This document shows positions 7,882 to 15,406 of a stretch of DNA of 64,000 bases, piece after piece. The notes beneath the pieces were generated by a model that was not told the origin of the DNA, ran no database searches, and saw nothing but the letters and a program-made list of their open reading frames with translations. The position numbers and the translations under genes are program-made. The stretch spans positions 50,080 to 114,079 of the forward strand of contig JACRAY010000013.1 in assembly GCA_016213325.1 (NCBI GenBank), in the 5' to 3' direction. This DNA comes from Burkholderiales bacterium. GTDB lineage: Bacteria > Pseudomonadota > Gammaproteobacteria > Burkholderiales > Burkholderiaceae_C. Position 1 is the first letter of the stretch. Every line of letters starts with the position of its first letter.

Positions 7882-8784
7882 TCAGCGGGCTGGCTTGTGA
7901 CGTTTCAGATATGCCACCCGTTGGCGGCCCGGCTCATACCTGGAAAGATCTGGCGTTGACTGGATGTATGAGATGAGTTCATCAAAGTCATTTTTCATGC
8001 CTTTCACCATCGGGCGAGCACCAGCCGTAAACCCCTGATAAACAAAGTCAACCAGAATGTCGCGGATTGCGGGGTGCAAGTTGTTCCACAGGACCCGATC
8101 CTTTTCCGTCGAAGTCCAGTATTCGTAGTTTTTTCGACCCCTCTCCAGGTAATCAGGGTATATGTTCTCAAAGAGAGAGTGCTGCACAAACCCGGAAATT
8201 TCACCGACCTTCAGCTTGTTCATGGCGACAAAGTCCATTGCAGCTTGTCCGCTGAGTCCGACACCCTTCGCGATGGCCTTGGCAGTCTCATTGTCCAAAG
8301 ACGCTTTGGTCAGGTCAGACTCGACGCTGCCAGCATTGCGCGACTTCAGGTCGTACCCGCGCCCTATGGTCACCCCTGACTTGCCTCCGGGCCAATGCAA
8401 CACGCGGCTGAAGTGCGGACTCTTGGGATCGTCGTTTCCTTCGGCATCGAACGTGACTTGCCCTTGGGTAACAGTGAGGTAGTCGCCTGCATCGCCAGCT
8501 TCCGACGGCTTGAATGCTAGGGCAGTGTCGACAGTTCCATCAGGTGCAGTTCCAACTGCCAGCGACAGGTGAACCCCATCGCCAGTCGTTGCCACTTGGG
8601 CAAGCCAGAATTTCGCGGGAAATCCCCAATCGTTGGACCCGACGGGACCCTGAGTGTTGCCCAGCAATGTGGTTCTCGTCGGGTCGCCTTGATCCATGTA
8701 CCCCAGCATGCCAGGCGTTCGCGGCAGGATCGCCATCGGGGTGGAAAAGCTGGAGAGGGTGCCTACGATGATCGAATTTGCCAC
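7882..8784 (-). CDS. Pesticin/T4-lysozyme-like muramidase, probable antibacterial effector (300 aa)
   Basis: The start is GTG 8784, preceded at 6 bp by AGGAGG. The first 105 residues are of unknown fold and lack a signal peptide. From about residue 108 there is a lysozyme-like domain with FDAEGN (Glu115), HFSRVLHWPGG and SGVTIGRGYDL (Thr139, Asp145). The spacing of Glu, Thr and Asp fits the catalytic pattern of T4 lysozyme and the pesticin C-terminal domain, which cleave the MurNAc-GlcNAc bond. No leader suggests delivery by a machine such as the type VI system, but no VgrG, PAAR, Hcp or tss gene is in the window. Its G+C is clearly lower than the neighbourhood, consistent with horizontal transfer. 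Confidence 0.72.
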   Translation of the reverse strand: MANSIIVGTLSSFSTPMAILPRTPGMLGYMDQGDPTRTTLLGNTQGPVGSNDWGFPAKFWLAQVATTGDGVHLSLAVGTAPDGTVDTALAFKPSEAGDAGDYLTVTQGQVTFDAEGNDDPKSPHFSRVLHWPGGKSGVTIGRGYDLKSRNAGSVESDLTKASLDNETAKAIAKGVGLSGQAAMDFVAMNKLKVGEISGFVQHSLFENIYPDYLERGRKNYEYWTSTEKDRVLWNNLHPAIRDILVDFVYQGFTAGARPMVKGMKNDFDELISYIQSTPDLSRYEPGRQRVAYLKRHKPAR

Positions 8785-8858
8785 GGCGCCTCCTATCGCG
8801 TGAATGCATCATGCCACCTGTCCCAAATGCAGACAACGTGGCGCCACCCACCCCGATG

Positions 8859-8864
8859 CACAAT
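8859..8864 (+). promoter_or_regulatory. Candidate -10 box of the SnoaL-GNAT gene
   Basis: CACAAT lies exactly 6 nt before the ATG at 8871, with no Shine-Dalgarno between them. Confidence 0.4.
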
Positions 8865-8870
8865 CGACCA

Positions 8871-9743
8871 ATGATGGCAGACGATCCTCGAACACGCATC
8901 GAATCCCACTGGCAAGCCGCCAACCGGCGCGACTGGACCACCTTCGAAGCGCTGCTGCACCCGCAGCTGCAGTACGAGGTGCCGCAGACGCGCGAATACA
9001 TCGAGGGCGCGGCCGGCTACGTGGACATGTTCCGCACCTGGCCGGGTGACTGGCAGGCGCAGGTCCGTTCGCTGCTGGTCGACGGGGACGATGCTGCCAC
9101 CACCATCGACTTCCGCTCGCACGGCGAGTCGATGACGGGCATCACTTTCTTCCGGCTGGAAGGAGGCCGCATCCGCGGCGTCACCGACTACTGGCCCGGG
9201 CCCTACGAGCCGCCCATGCGCAGCACGCCGCACATGAAGCGCAGGCCGCGGCCCGCGCACGCGGCACCAGGCGGCAAGGTCGACGCCGCGCGGGTCTCGC
9301 TGCGCGAGATCAACGCCGACACGTTGCGCCCCGTGCTGCGCCTCGCCGTCGCCAAAGACCAGCAGCGCTTTGTGGCGAGCAACGCGGTCTCGCTGGCACA
9401 GGCGCTGTTCGCGCCGGACGCTTGGTACCGCGCCATCTACGTTGATGACGAGCCCGCCGGCTTCGTGATGCTGGAAGACCAGTCGCTGCGCGAACCGCCG
9501 CCCGCCGACGCGCAGATCGGCGTGTGGCGCTTCATGGTGGCCGAGCGCTTCCAGGGCCGCGGCGTCGGCCAGGCCGCGATGCGCCTGGTGATAGCGCACG
9601 CGCGCAGCCGCGAGCGCTTCGACAAGCTCTCGCTATCCTACGTGGCCGCGCCCGGCGGGCCCGACGGCTTCTACCGCAGCCTGGGATTCCGCGACACCGG
9701 CCGCATCGACGAGGGCGAGCTGGTGATGGAGCTGCCGCTGTGA
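8871..9743 (+). CDS. SnoaL-like domain fused to GNAT acetyltransferase (290 aa)
   Basis: Residues 1-125 form a SnoaL/NTF2-like cone domain (RIESHWQAANRRDWTTFEALLHPQLQYEVPQT, later GITFFRLEGGRIRGVTDYWPGPYEPP). From residue 145 a complete GNAT domain follows, with the acetyl-CoA loop RFQGRGVGQAAM and the C-terminal YRSLGFRDTG strand. Each part alone would suggest ligand binding or isomerisation and N-acetylation; the GNAT half resembles spermidine/amine acetyltransferases. The open frame runs to 8778, but ATG 8871 (or the adjacent 8874) follows a CACAAT and removes an implausible N-terminus that overlaps the divergent gene. The GTGA overlap at its end couples it to the next gene. Confidence 0.75.
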   Translation: MMADDPRTRIESHWQAANRRDWTTFEALLHPQLQYEVPQTREYIEGAAGYVDMFRTWPGDWQAQVRSLLVDGDDAATTIDFRSHGESMTGITFFRLEGGRIRGVTDYWPGPYEPPMRSTPHMKRRPRPAHAAPGGKVDAARVSLREINADTLRPVLRLAVAKDQQRFVASNAVSLAQALFAPDAWYRAIYVDDEPAGFVMLEDQSLREPPPADAQIGVWRFMVAERFQGRGVGQAAMRLVIAHARSRERFDKLSLSYVAAPGGPDGFYRSLGFRDTGRIDEGELVMELPL

Positions 9744-10006
9744 AGGCCGCTGCCAGGATGCTGGCCGCGCTGCTGGTCGTGCTGGCGCTGGCCGTGCTGC
9801 TGAATCCGTCGCCCGAGCGGCACCGCGCGAAGATCAAGGAAGCGATTGCTGCGCGCAGCCCGGTCGCCGGCGCACTGGGCCTTGGGGCACTGGCGGCCTT
9901 CGCGTCCAACTACCACTCGGTCGGCGTCGCCTCGTACACCCAGGCAGGCGACAAGACGCTGTCGTGGGGCGCGTTCGGCATGGTGTTCGTGGCCGACACG
10001 TTCTGA
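9740..10006 (+). CDS. Small membrane-anchored or exported protein (88 aa)
   Basis: GTG 9740 overlaps the previous stop (GTGA). Residues 6-22 (RMLAALLVVLALAVLLNPS) are a single hydrophobic segment, either an uncleaved anchor or a signal. The rest carries SPVAGALGLGALAAFASNYHSVGVASYTQAGDKTLSWGAFGMVFVAD, which looks like a small beta domain of the kind found in DUF4359-like proteins; this assignment is tentative. It probably belongs to the same transcript as the SnoaL-GNAT gene. Confidence 0.55.
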   Translation: MKAAARMLAALLVVLALAVLLNPSPERHRAKIKEAIAARSPVAGALGLGALAAFASNYHSVGVASYTQAGDKTLSWGAFGMVFVADTF

Positions 10007-10011
10007 GTCAC

Positions 10012-10017
10012 GATAAT
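10012..10017 (+). promoter_or_regulatory. Candidate -10 box of the DUF695 gene
   Basis: GATAAT lies 5 nt before the ATG at 10023, directly after the stop of the preceding gene. Confidence 0.4.
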
Positions 10018-10022
10018 CGGGC

Positions 10023-10775
10023 ATGACCGAAAACTGGGAAGGCTATCCGTGCCTGCTGGGCGAACGGCTCGCCCACATCGCGTTCGACTACGACGTCCAC
10101 GCCCGCATCAGGGACTTGCCGCTGCCGTACTTCGCGGGCTTCCGTGTCGAGTTCCTGGACGCGGACGACCGCGGCATGCCCGGCAGCGACGCGGAACTCG
10201 CGCGGCTCGAGGCGGTGGAGCAGTTCCTCACCCGCAGCATCGCGGGCGACGACGGGCGGCTGGTCGGCCGCATCACCTCGGGCGGCGCGCGGGTGTACCT
10301 GTTCTACACCCGGCTCGACCAGGACACCTGCCACGAACTGGGGCACCGCATCACGCAGGACCCGCGCGGCTCGGGGGTGATGCTGGTGCACAAGGAAGAC
10401 CCGAAGCGCCGGCACTACTGGGACGACCTGTACCCCAGCGACGACGACTGGCAGGTGATCAAGGACCTGCGGACCGAGCGCGCCCTGGTGGAGCGCGGCG
10501 ACACCCTGCAACAGGCACGCGAGATCGAGCACCTGGCGCATTTCGACACCGAGGCGCGCCGGGCCGCCTTCCTGGACAAGGTACGGCCGGCGTTCGACGT
10601 GATCGACCTGGCCGTGCTGCCGTCGGACGCCGGGCCGCGCTATGCGGCGCGCCTGCGCCACACCAGCCGGCCGGACTACCGCTCGATGAATGCCACCACC
10701 CTGCTGCTGGCGCGCTCGGCCGCGGCGAACGGCGGGCATTACGCGGGCTGGGAAACGACCCTCTGCACCGGCTGA
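10023..10775 (+). CDS. DUF695 domain fused to RraB-like (RNase E inhibitor) domain (250 aa)
   Basis: Residues 1-130 match DUF695 (NWEGYPCLLGERLAHIAFDYDV, then GRLVGRITSGGARVYLFYTR). Residues 135-250 match the RraB/DUF1260 fold (DDLYPSDDDWQVIKDLRTERALVERGDTLQQAREIEHLAHFDTEARRAAFLDKV). RraB of E. coli binds RNase E and modulates mRNA decay. Whether this fusion does so is unknown. The protein is acidic, soluble and has no signal peptide. It has a GATAAT 5 nt before the start and no Shine-Dalgarno. It converges on the thioesterase gene, with 13 bp between the stops. Confidence 0.75.
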   Translation: MTENWEGYPCLLGERLAHIAFDYDVHARIRDLPLPYFAGFRVEFLDADDRGMPGSDAELARLEAVEQFLTRSIAGDDGRLVGRITSGGARVYLFYTRLDQDTCHELGHRITQDPRGSGVMLVHKEDPKRRHYWDDLYPSDDDWQVIKDLRTERALVERGDTLQQAREIEHLAHFDTEARRAAFLDKVRPAFDVIDLAVLPSDAGPRYAARLRHTSRPDYRSMNATTLLLARSAAANGGHYAGWETTLCTG

Positions 10776-10788
10776 GGGGCGGGCGGCA

Positions 10789-11199
10789 CTACGCCTTCGG
10801 AGACAAGACCATCTGGGTGCAGCGGAACAACGCGAGCGTCTTCCCCGTTTCGCGATGCACGGCCACGGCGTCCCACACCTGCGTGGTCCTGCCGAGGTGG
10901 ACCGCCGTGGCCACGCAATCGATCGTGCCGTCCAGGGTGGTGCCCAAGTGGTTGGATTTCAGTTCGATGGTGGTGAAGCCGTTCGCGCCTTCGGGCAGGC
11001 TGGCGCGGCAGCCGTAGCCGCAGCAGGTATCGGCCAGCGTCACGAGGCTGCCGGCATGCAGGTAGCCGTTGGGCGCCATCAGCTCGGGCCGCACGGCCAG
11101 CTCGGCGCGCAGCTCGCGGCCGCCCACCGAGAGCACGTGGATGCCGAGGTGGCCCGGCAGCTTGCCCACGCCGGCCCGGTTGAAGTCGTCTGCAGTCAT
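10789..11199 (-). CDS. PaaI-family hotdog thioesterase (136 aa)
   Basis: This is a single hotdog-fold domain. LMAPNGYLHAGSLVTLADTCCGYGC carries the family's G-x-x-H-x-G-x-x-x-x-L-x-D signature (here GYLHAGSLVTLAD), followed by TTIELKSNHLGTTLDGTI. Such enzymes hydrolyse acyl- or aryl-CoA thioesters in the cytoplasm; the substrate is unknown. I chose ATG 11199 because GAGGAG stands 9 bp upstream. The longer frame to 11241 would have to be translated through a palindrome. It lies downstream of a TetR gene on the same strand, and both have the same palindrome at their starts, so the TetR protein probably controls it. Confidence 0.82.
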   Translation of the reverse strand: MTADDFNRAGVGKLPGHLGIHVLSVGGRELRAELAVRPELMAPNGYLHAGSLVTLADTCCGYGCRASLPEGANGFTTIELKSNHLGTTLDGTIDCVATAVHLGRTTQVWDAVAVHRETGKTLALFRCTQMVLSPKA

Positions 11200-11220
11200 C
11201 ACGGCGGGCTCCTCAAAATG

Positions 11221-11236
11221 CATGATGCTCATCATG
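11221..11236. promoter_or_regulatory. Probable TetR operator before the thioesterase gene
   Basis: CATGATG-ct-CATCATG is a perfect palindrome with 7-bp arms, 22 bp before the thioesterase ATG. The same sequence with one changed end base is at 11866-11881. Confidence 0.55.
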
Positions 11237-11274
11237 TCCAAGGGCGAACCCGGCGACGGCTTGCATCGGCGCGT

Positions 11275-11880
11275 TCAGCCTTTGGCGGGGAGCAGGTGTT
11301 TCAGCGCGGCCTGGCGCAGCGCATCCGACAATGCGGGCTCATCGACCGCACGCGCCAGCAGCAAGGCGCCGACCATGGTGGCTGTCGTCGCCAGGGCCCG
11401 TTCGTGGGCGCCGGGCTGGCCCCAGTCGGGCGACTGGCGCGCCACCAGGTCGATCATTTCCTTGATCCGCCGGGTGGCGGCGCGGCGCACTTCGGGGGCT
11501 TGCCGCGGCATCTCCGAGCCCAGTGCCGCCACCGGGCAGCCGAACTCGGCGTTCTCCACGTGTTCCCTGGAAAGATAGGCGCGCAGCAGCGCCGCCAGGC
11601 CCTGCTCGGGCGGCACACCGGCCACTACGTGCGCTACCGCGGCGACGGACTCCGCGCCGGCCCGGTCGGCTGCTTCGGCCAGCATGGCTTCGCGCGAGGC
11701 GAAGTGCGCATAGAAGGCGCCATGCGTCAGCCCGGCTTCCTTCATGATGTCCGCGACGCCCGTGCCGTCGTAGCCGCTGCGGCGGATCGCCCGCGCAGCG
11801 GCCGACACGATGCGTTCGTGCGAGGCGTCCTTGGCGGCAGTCCTGGCGTTGGGGGCCCTTTTTCGCATGATGTTCATCAT
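11275..11880 (-). CDS. TetR/AcrR family transcriptional regulator (201 aa)
   Basis: The N-terminal helix-turn-helix covers residues 20-65 (RIVSAAARAIRRSGYDGTGVADIMKEAGLTHGAFYAHFASREAM). The C-terminal ligand domain (AHVVAGVPPEQGLAALLRAYLSREHVENAEFGCPVAALGSEM) is of the type associated with small hydrophobic or electrophilic ligands. It probably represses itself and the thioesterase gene 75 bp downstream, because nearly identical palindromes lie at both starts. Start choice is open: ATG 11880, 11877 or 11868 (MRKRAP), all inside or next to the palindrome, and none has a good Shine-Dalgarno. Confidence 0.85.
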   Translation of the reverse strand: MMNIMRKRAPNARTAAKDASHERIVSAAARAIRRSGYDGTGVADIMKEAGLTHGAFYAHFASREAMLAEAADRAGAESVAAVAHVVAGVPPEQGLAALLRAYLSREHVENAEFGCPVAALGSEMPRQAPEVRRAATRRIKEMIDLVARQSPDWGQPGAHERALATTATMVGALLLARAVDEPALSDALRQAALKHLLPAKG

Positions 11881-11881
11881 A
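11866..11881. promoter_or_regulatory. Probable TetR operator at the regulator's own start
   Basis: CATGATG-tt-CATCATA has 7-bp arms with one end mismatch. It covers the candidate start codons of the TetR gene and matches the copy at 11221-11236 at 14 of 16 positions. Confidence 0.55.
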
Positions 11882-11949
11882 CATTCGTTGGTGCCCTTGG
11901 GTCAACTGCCCCGCTGGAAGTCCCACTTCGAGGCCGGCCCTGTCGCGCT

Positions 11950-14900
11950 TCACCTCAGGGCGAGCGCCCGGCGTGCCTCCAGCACGTCGCTCACAGCGGG
12001 CTGCTGCTCGAACCCGCCGAGCAATTGAGCCAGTTCATCATGGGCCGGCGATGCGTCGCCACGGGCACCGGCGATCCGTGCCAGGCTGGTGCGCGCGCGC
12101 AGCGCGAGCAGTGTCGCTGACTGGCCCTCGGCGGCTTCGATGGCCCGCCGGTAGCAGGCCTCCTGCAGCCGGGCCGGCTCGTGCAGCCGCTCGAGGACGT
12201 CTCCGCGCATGCGGTGCAGCTCGGGCTCCCAGAACCGCATCTGGTGTTTTTCGATTTCGTCGAGGGCCGAGTCGATCGTTTCGAGCGCTGCGGCGTAGTC
12301 GGCAATGTCCACCTGCACCTCCGCGAGCATGGCCAGGAAATACGGGCGGGTGACTCCCGCCACCATGAAGAGATTGGTGCGGGTGCAGGCCGTGATCTCC
12401 GTGACGCTTCCGGTCCCCATGCCTTGCGCGCTGCGCGCCCATGCGCCCACCATCTTCGCGGCGGCCACGTAGCCCGGCTGCTCGATCTTCTCGGCGATCT
12501 CGAGCGTGCGTGAGGCGTGCTGGAGCGCGCCCTGCGAATCTCGCAGGAAGTGGGCCAGCAGCGCCGAGTAGGTGAGGGCATGCGCCGTCGTTGGCGGATG
12601 GCCCAGCCGTCCCGCCAGTTCGCGAGCGGCCTCCATCCGCTCCAGGGCTTCACCGATGCGGCCGGTCAGGCACAGGCCGAGCGCAGCCGTGGCTACCCCG
12701 CAGCAGCCCGGGTCATGCCCGCCGTAGATGAAGACATGCCGGTGGTGCTGCTCGGGCCGGTAGAGGCCGGCGCCCTGCTCGCAATGGGCCCCCGCCTTGA
12801 TGAGATCGCCGAGGTAGGTGTAGGTGGTCCACTGGGCATGGTGGGCGGCCAGCAGCCTCGAAGGATCGTCGAGGTGGCGCGCCAGTTCGTTCAGCTCAGC
12901 CGCCAGCTCGCGTGCCTCGTGCATCTCGAGGCGCGCCCGGTGGCAGGTCCACAGACCCCACATGGCCGTAAACAGCTGCGCGTCGTCGCCGAGCTCCCGC
13001 GCCAGCTGCCGCGCGCGCGTATAGGTCTCGTGCACCTGCGGGTCCGTGTAGCCGCGTGCGGCAATCAGCGGCACGCCGATAGCGATGAGGCTCTCGAGTT
13101 CTAGCGCATCGCGCTGCGCGCCCGGCTCGCGCCGCGACAGGCAGTCGAGTGCGCTGCGGTAGTGGGCAATGGCCTCGCGCATGGCGCCACGCGACACCGC
13201 CTTCTGGCCCGCCAGCCGCCATTGCGCAACCGCTTCCCCGGTCTCGCCAGCCTCGGTCAGGTGAAAGGCAAGGATCTCGGGCTGGTTGCCGACACGCTCC
13301 GGGAACTGCTCCTGCAATACGCGCGCGACGGTGGAATGGGCACCCTGGCGAGCGGCGCGCAGCATCGAGTTGTAGGCGGCGTCCTGGATCAGGGCGTGCT
13401 TGAACGAGTAGACGGTTTTCGACTCCCCCGTCGACTTCAGGAAGAGGCCGGCGGCAACCAGCGCTTCCATGCGCGCCTGCAGCGACACGTCGTCGGCGCC
13501 GGCGAGCGCCGCGATCAGCTCGTACGGCACGTCCCGGCCGACGACGGCGCACAATTGCGCCAGCTCTTTCGTGCCCGGGACGCGGTCCAGCCTGGCCATC
13601 AGCGCGTCCTGCAGGCTGGCAGGGATGGCCAGCTCGGGCAACTGCCTCGTCAGCACATAGCTCGAGCCTTCCTCGCGCAGCAGGCCCGACTCGAGCACCA
13701 TCCTCGTGTGCTCCTCCACGAACAACGGAATGCCGTCGGTTCGCGCGATCAGCTGCTGCTGCAGTTCCTGCGGGAGCGCCTTCCCCATTGTGATGTTCGA
13801 CACGATCTCGCTGCACTGGCGCCGCGACAGGCGGTTGAGTGCCAGGTGCGTCACGTGGCTGTAGCCGAGCCAGCTCGGCTTGAACTCCGGCCGGAAGGTC
13901 ACGACCATCATGACCTTCAGCCCGGAGAACGCGCCAACCAGGAGGTCGAGCAGTTCCAGCGTGGTCGGGTCGATCCAGTGCGCATCCTCCACCACGAGCA
14001 GGAGCGGCGTGGTGGCCGCCCGGCGCCGAAGCTGCTCGAGCAGCGCCGATTGCGTCTGCTGCTTGAGCCGGGCAGCAGGCAAGTCCGACGGCCTCAGCCC
14101 AGGCGGCGGAGCGATCCCCAGCAGTGCGACGAAGAGCGGCAGCGACTCTTCGGATCCCTCCGCGCGCAGCAGTTGCTGCAACTGCTCCAGGCGCTCGGCG
14201 TCGTTCATCGCCCGTGTGATGCCGGCGGAGCGCTCCACCTGCCGCGTGACGGGATAGAGCGGGCTGTTCGCAAAGTACGCGAGGCACTGGTAGCGCACCT
14301 TGTGGACGGGCGTTCCGTTCAGGGCTTCGTCGAGCGCCTGGACCAGCCTGGACTTCCCGATGCCCGCCTCGCCCGAAAGAAGCACCACCTGCCCTTCTCC
14401 CTCGTTGCACAGCGCCCAGCGATCCCGCAGCAGGCCGAGCTCGTGGTCGCGCCCGACCAGCGACGCACCCCGGCCGCCGTCTGCGGCCTCGAACCGCGTC
14501 TCGGCTTCGGACCTGCCGATCACCTGCCAGACGTGGACGGGCGCGGCAAGGCCCTTGATCTCGCGCGGGCCGAGTTCGCGATACAGGAACGCACCGGCTG
14601 CGAGCCGCCTGGTGGCGGGGCTGACCAGCACTTCGTTCGGCTGCGCCAGCGCCTGCAGCCGCGCGGCCAGGTTCGGGGCTTCGCCGGAAATCGCGTGCTG
14701 GTGCGAAACTTCCGTCGCAATCAGCTCCCCGATCACCACGAGCCCGGTCGCGATGCCAACGCGGGTCGCCAGGCGTTCGCCGCCGGCCAGCTTCAGCGTG
14801 GGCGTGGAGGTGGCGATTTCCAGGGCGGCGTGGATTGCGCGCCCGCTGTCATCCTCGTGCGCGACGGGATAGCCGAAGTAGGCCAGCACACCGTCGCCGA

Positions 14901-15252
14901 GCAGCTGGCCCACGACACCGCCGTAGCGTGCAACGATGCCCGCGCAGTGCCGTTCGTACTCGCGGATCACGTCCCTCGCGTCTTCCGGGTCGAGCCGGGA
15001 GGCCAGCGCCGTGGAGCCCACGAGGTCGCTGAACAGCACGGTGACCTGCCTGCGTTCGGCGCCCGCAGACGCCGCGGTTGCCTTCGGCGCCGGATCGGCG
15101 GTCCCGAGCGGGGCGCTGCACCCGCCGCAGAATTTTTCGCCCGGTTCGTTCACGAAGCCGCACTTCCGGCACGCAACGCTCAGGAGGGCACCGCACTCGG
15201 CGCAGAACCTGCGCCCGGGCCGATTCGTGCTGCCACAGGTCGAACACTCCAT
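11950..15252 (-). CDS. Zinc-ribbon/class III adenylate cyclase/AAA ATPase/TPR signalling protein (1100 aa)
   Basis: ATG 15252 has GGAG 8 bp upstream and starts directly with two zinc ribbons (Cys3/6/17/20 and Cys28/31/42/45). Residues 68-245 are a class III nucleotide cyclase with both metal aspartates (Asp76 in FSDLVGS, Asp120 in LLGDG) and the catalytic Asn194/Arg198 pair, so it should be active. Then comes a STAND-like ATPase with Walker A GEAGIGKS at 294-301 and an LLVVEDAHWID Walker B near 435. The C-terminal 500 residues are TPR-like alpha repeats. The architecture is that of large soluble cyclase/ATPase proteins thought to sense ligands through the repeats and make cAMP. No membrane segment is seen. 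The gene stands alone. Confidence 0.85.
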   Translation of the reverse strand: MECSTCGSTNRPGRRFCAECGALLSVACRKCGFVNEPGEKFCGGCSAPLGTADPAPKATAASAGAERRQVTVLFSDLVGSTALASRLDPEDARDVIREYERHCAGIVARYGGVVGQLLGDGVLAYFGYPVAHEDDSGRAIHAALEIATSTPTLKLAGGERLATRVGIATGLVVIGELIATEVSHQHAISGEAPNLAARLQALAQPNEVLVSPATRRLAAGAFLYRELGPREIKGLAAPVHVWQVIGRSEAETRFEAADGGRGASLVGRDHELGLLRDRWALCNEGEGQVVLLSGEAGIGKSRLVQALDEALNGTPVHKVRYQCLAYFANSPLYPVTRQVERSAGITRAMNDAERLEQLQQLLRAEGSEESLPLFVALLGIAPPPGLRPSDLPAARLKQQTQSALLEQLRRRAATTPLLLVVEDAHWIDPTTLELLDLLVGAFSGLKVMMVVTFRPEFKPSWLGYSHVTHLALNRLSRRQCSEIVSNITMGKALPQELQQQLIARTDGIPLFVEEHTRMVLESGLLREEGSSYVLTRQLPELAIPASLQDALMARLDRVPGTKELAQLCAVVGRDVPYELIAALAGADDVSLQARMEALVAAGLFLKSTGESKTVYSFKHALIQDAAYNSMLRAARQGAHSTVARVLQEQFPERVGNQPEILAFHLTEAGETGEAVAQWRLAGQKAVSRGAMREAIAHYRSALDCLSRREPGAQRDALELESLIAIGVPLIAARGYTDPQVHETYTRARQLARELGDDAQLFTAMWGLWTCHRARLEMHEARELAAELNELARHLDDPSRLLAAHHAQWTTYTYLGDLIKAGAHCEQGAGLYRPEQHHRHVFIYGGHDPGCCGVATAALGLCLTGRIGEALERMEAARELAGRLGHPPTTAHALTYSALLAHFLRDSQGALQHASRTLEIAEKIEQPGYVAAAKMVGAWARSAQGMGTGSVTEITACTRTNLFMVAGVTRPYFLAMLAEVQVDIADYAAALETIDSALDEIEKHQMRFWEPELHRMRGDVLERLHEPARLQEACYRRAIEAAEGQSATLLALRARTSLARIAGARGDASPAHDELAQLLGGFEQQPAVSDVLEARRALALR

Positions 15253-15348
15253 GCTGCTCTCCGCCGCCCGGACGGATTCCGGTGGCGGCAATCGTCCATG
15301 CATCCCCGGCGTTCGCACGAAGGTGAAACCCTGAGCGCTACGTGAACC

Positions 15349-15362
15349 TTGACCCGCGTCAA
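15349..15362. promoter_or_regulatory. Inverted repeat in the cyclase upstream region
   Basis: TTGAC-ccgc-GTCAA lies about 100 bp before the cyclase start. Its minus-strand half also reads as a -35 (TTGACG) with a weak TAGCGC 16 bp further on. Operator and promoter roles are both possible. Confidence 0.3.
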
Positions 15363-15406
15363 CCCAGGTGCCGCCGCCGGCCGGCAACAGGGGTTCCCCC
15401 GCGCGG

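Noticed and set aside
7365..8784. Prophage lysis cassette
   Set aside because: No holin, spanin or other phage gene is adjacent. The enzyme has a large non-lysozyme N-terminal part, and the partner gene is exported.
13162..15345. 727-codon open frame on the plus strand inside the cyclase gene
   Set aside because: Translation is Arg/Gln/Gly-rich without motifs. It is the GC-driven mirror frame of a well-supported 1100-residue protein.
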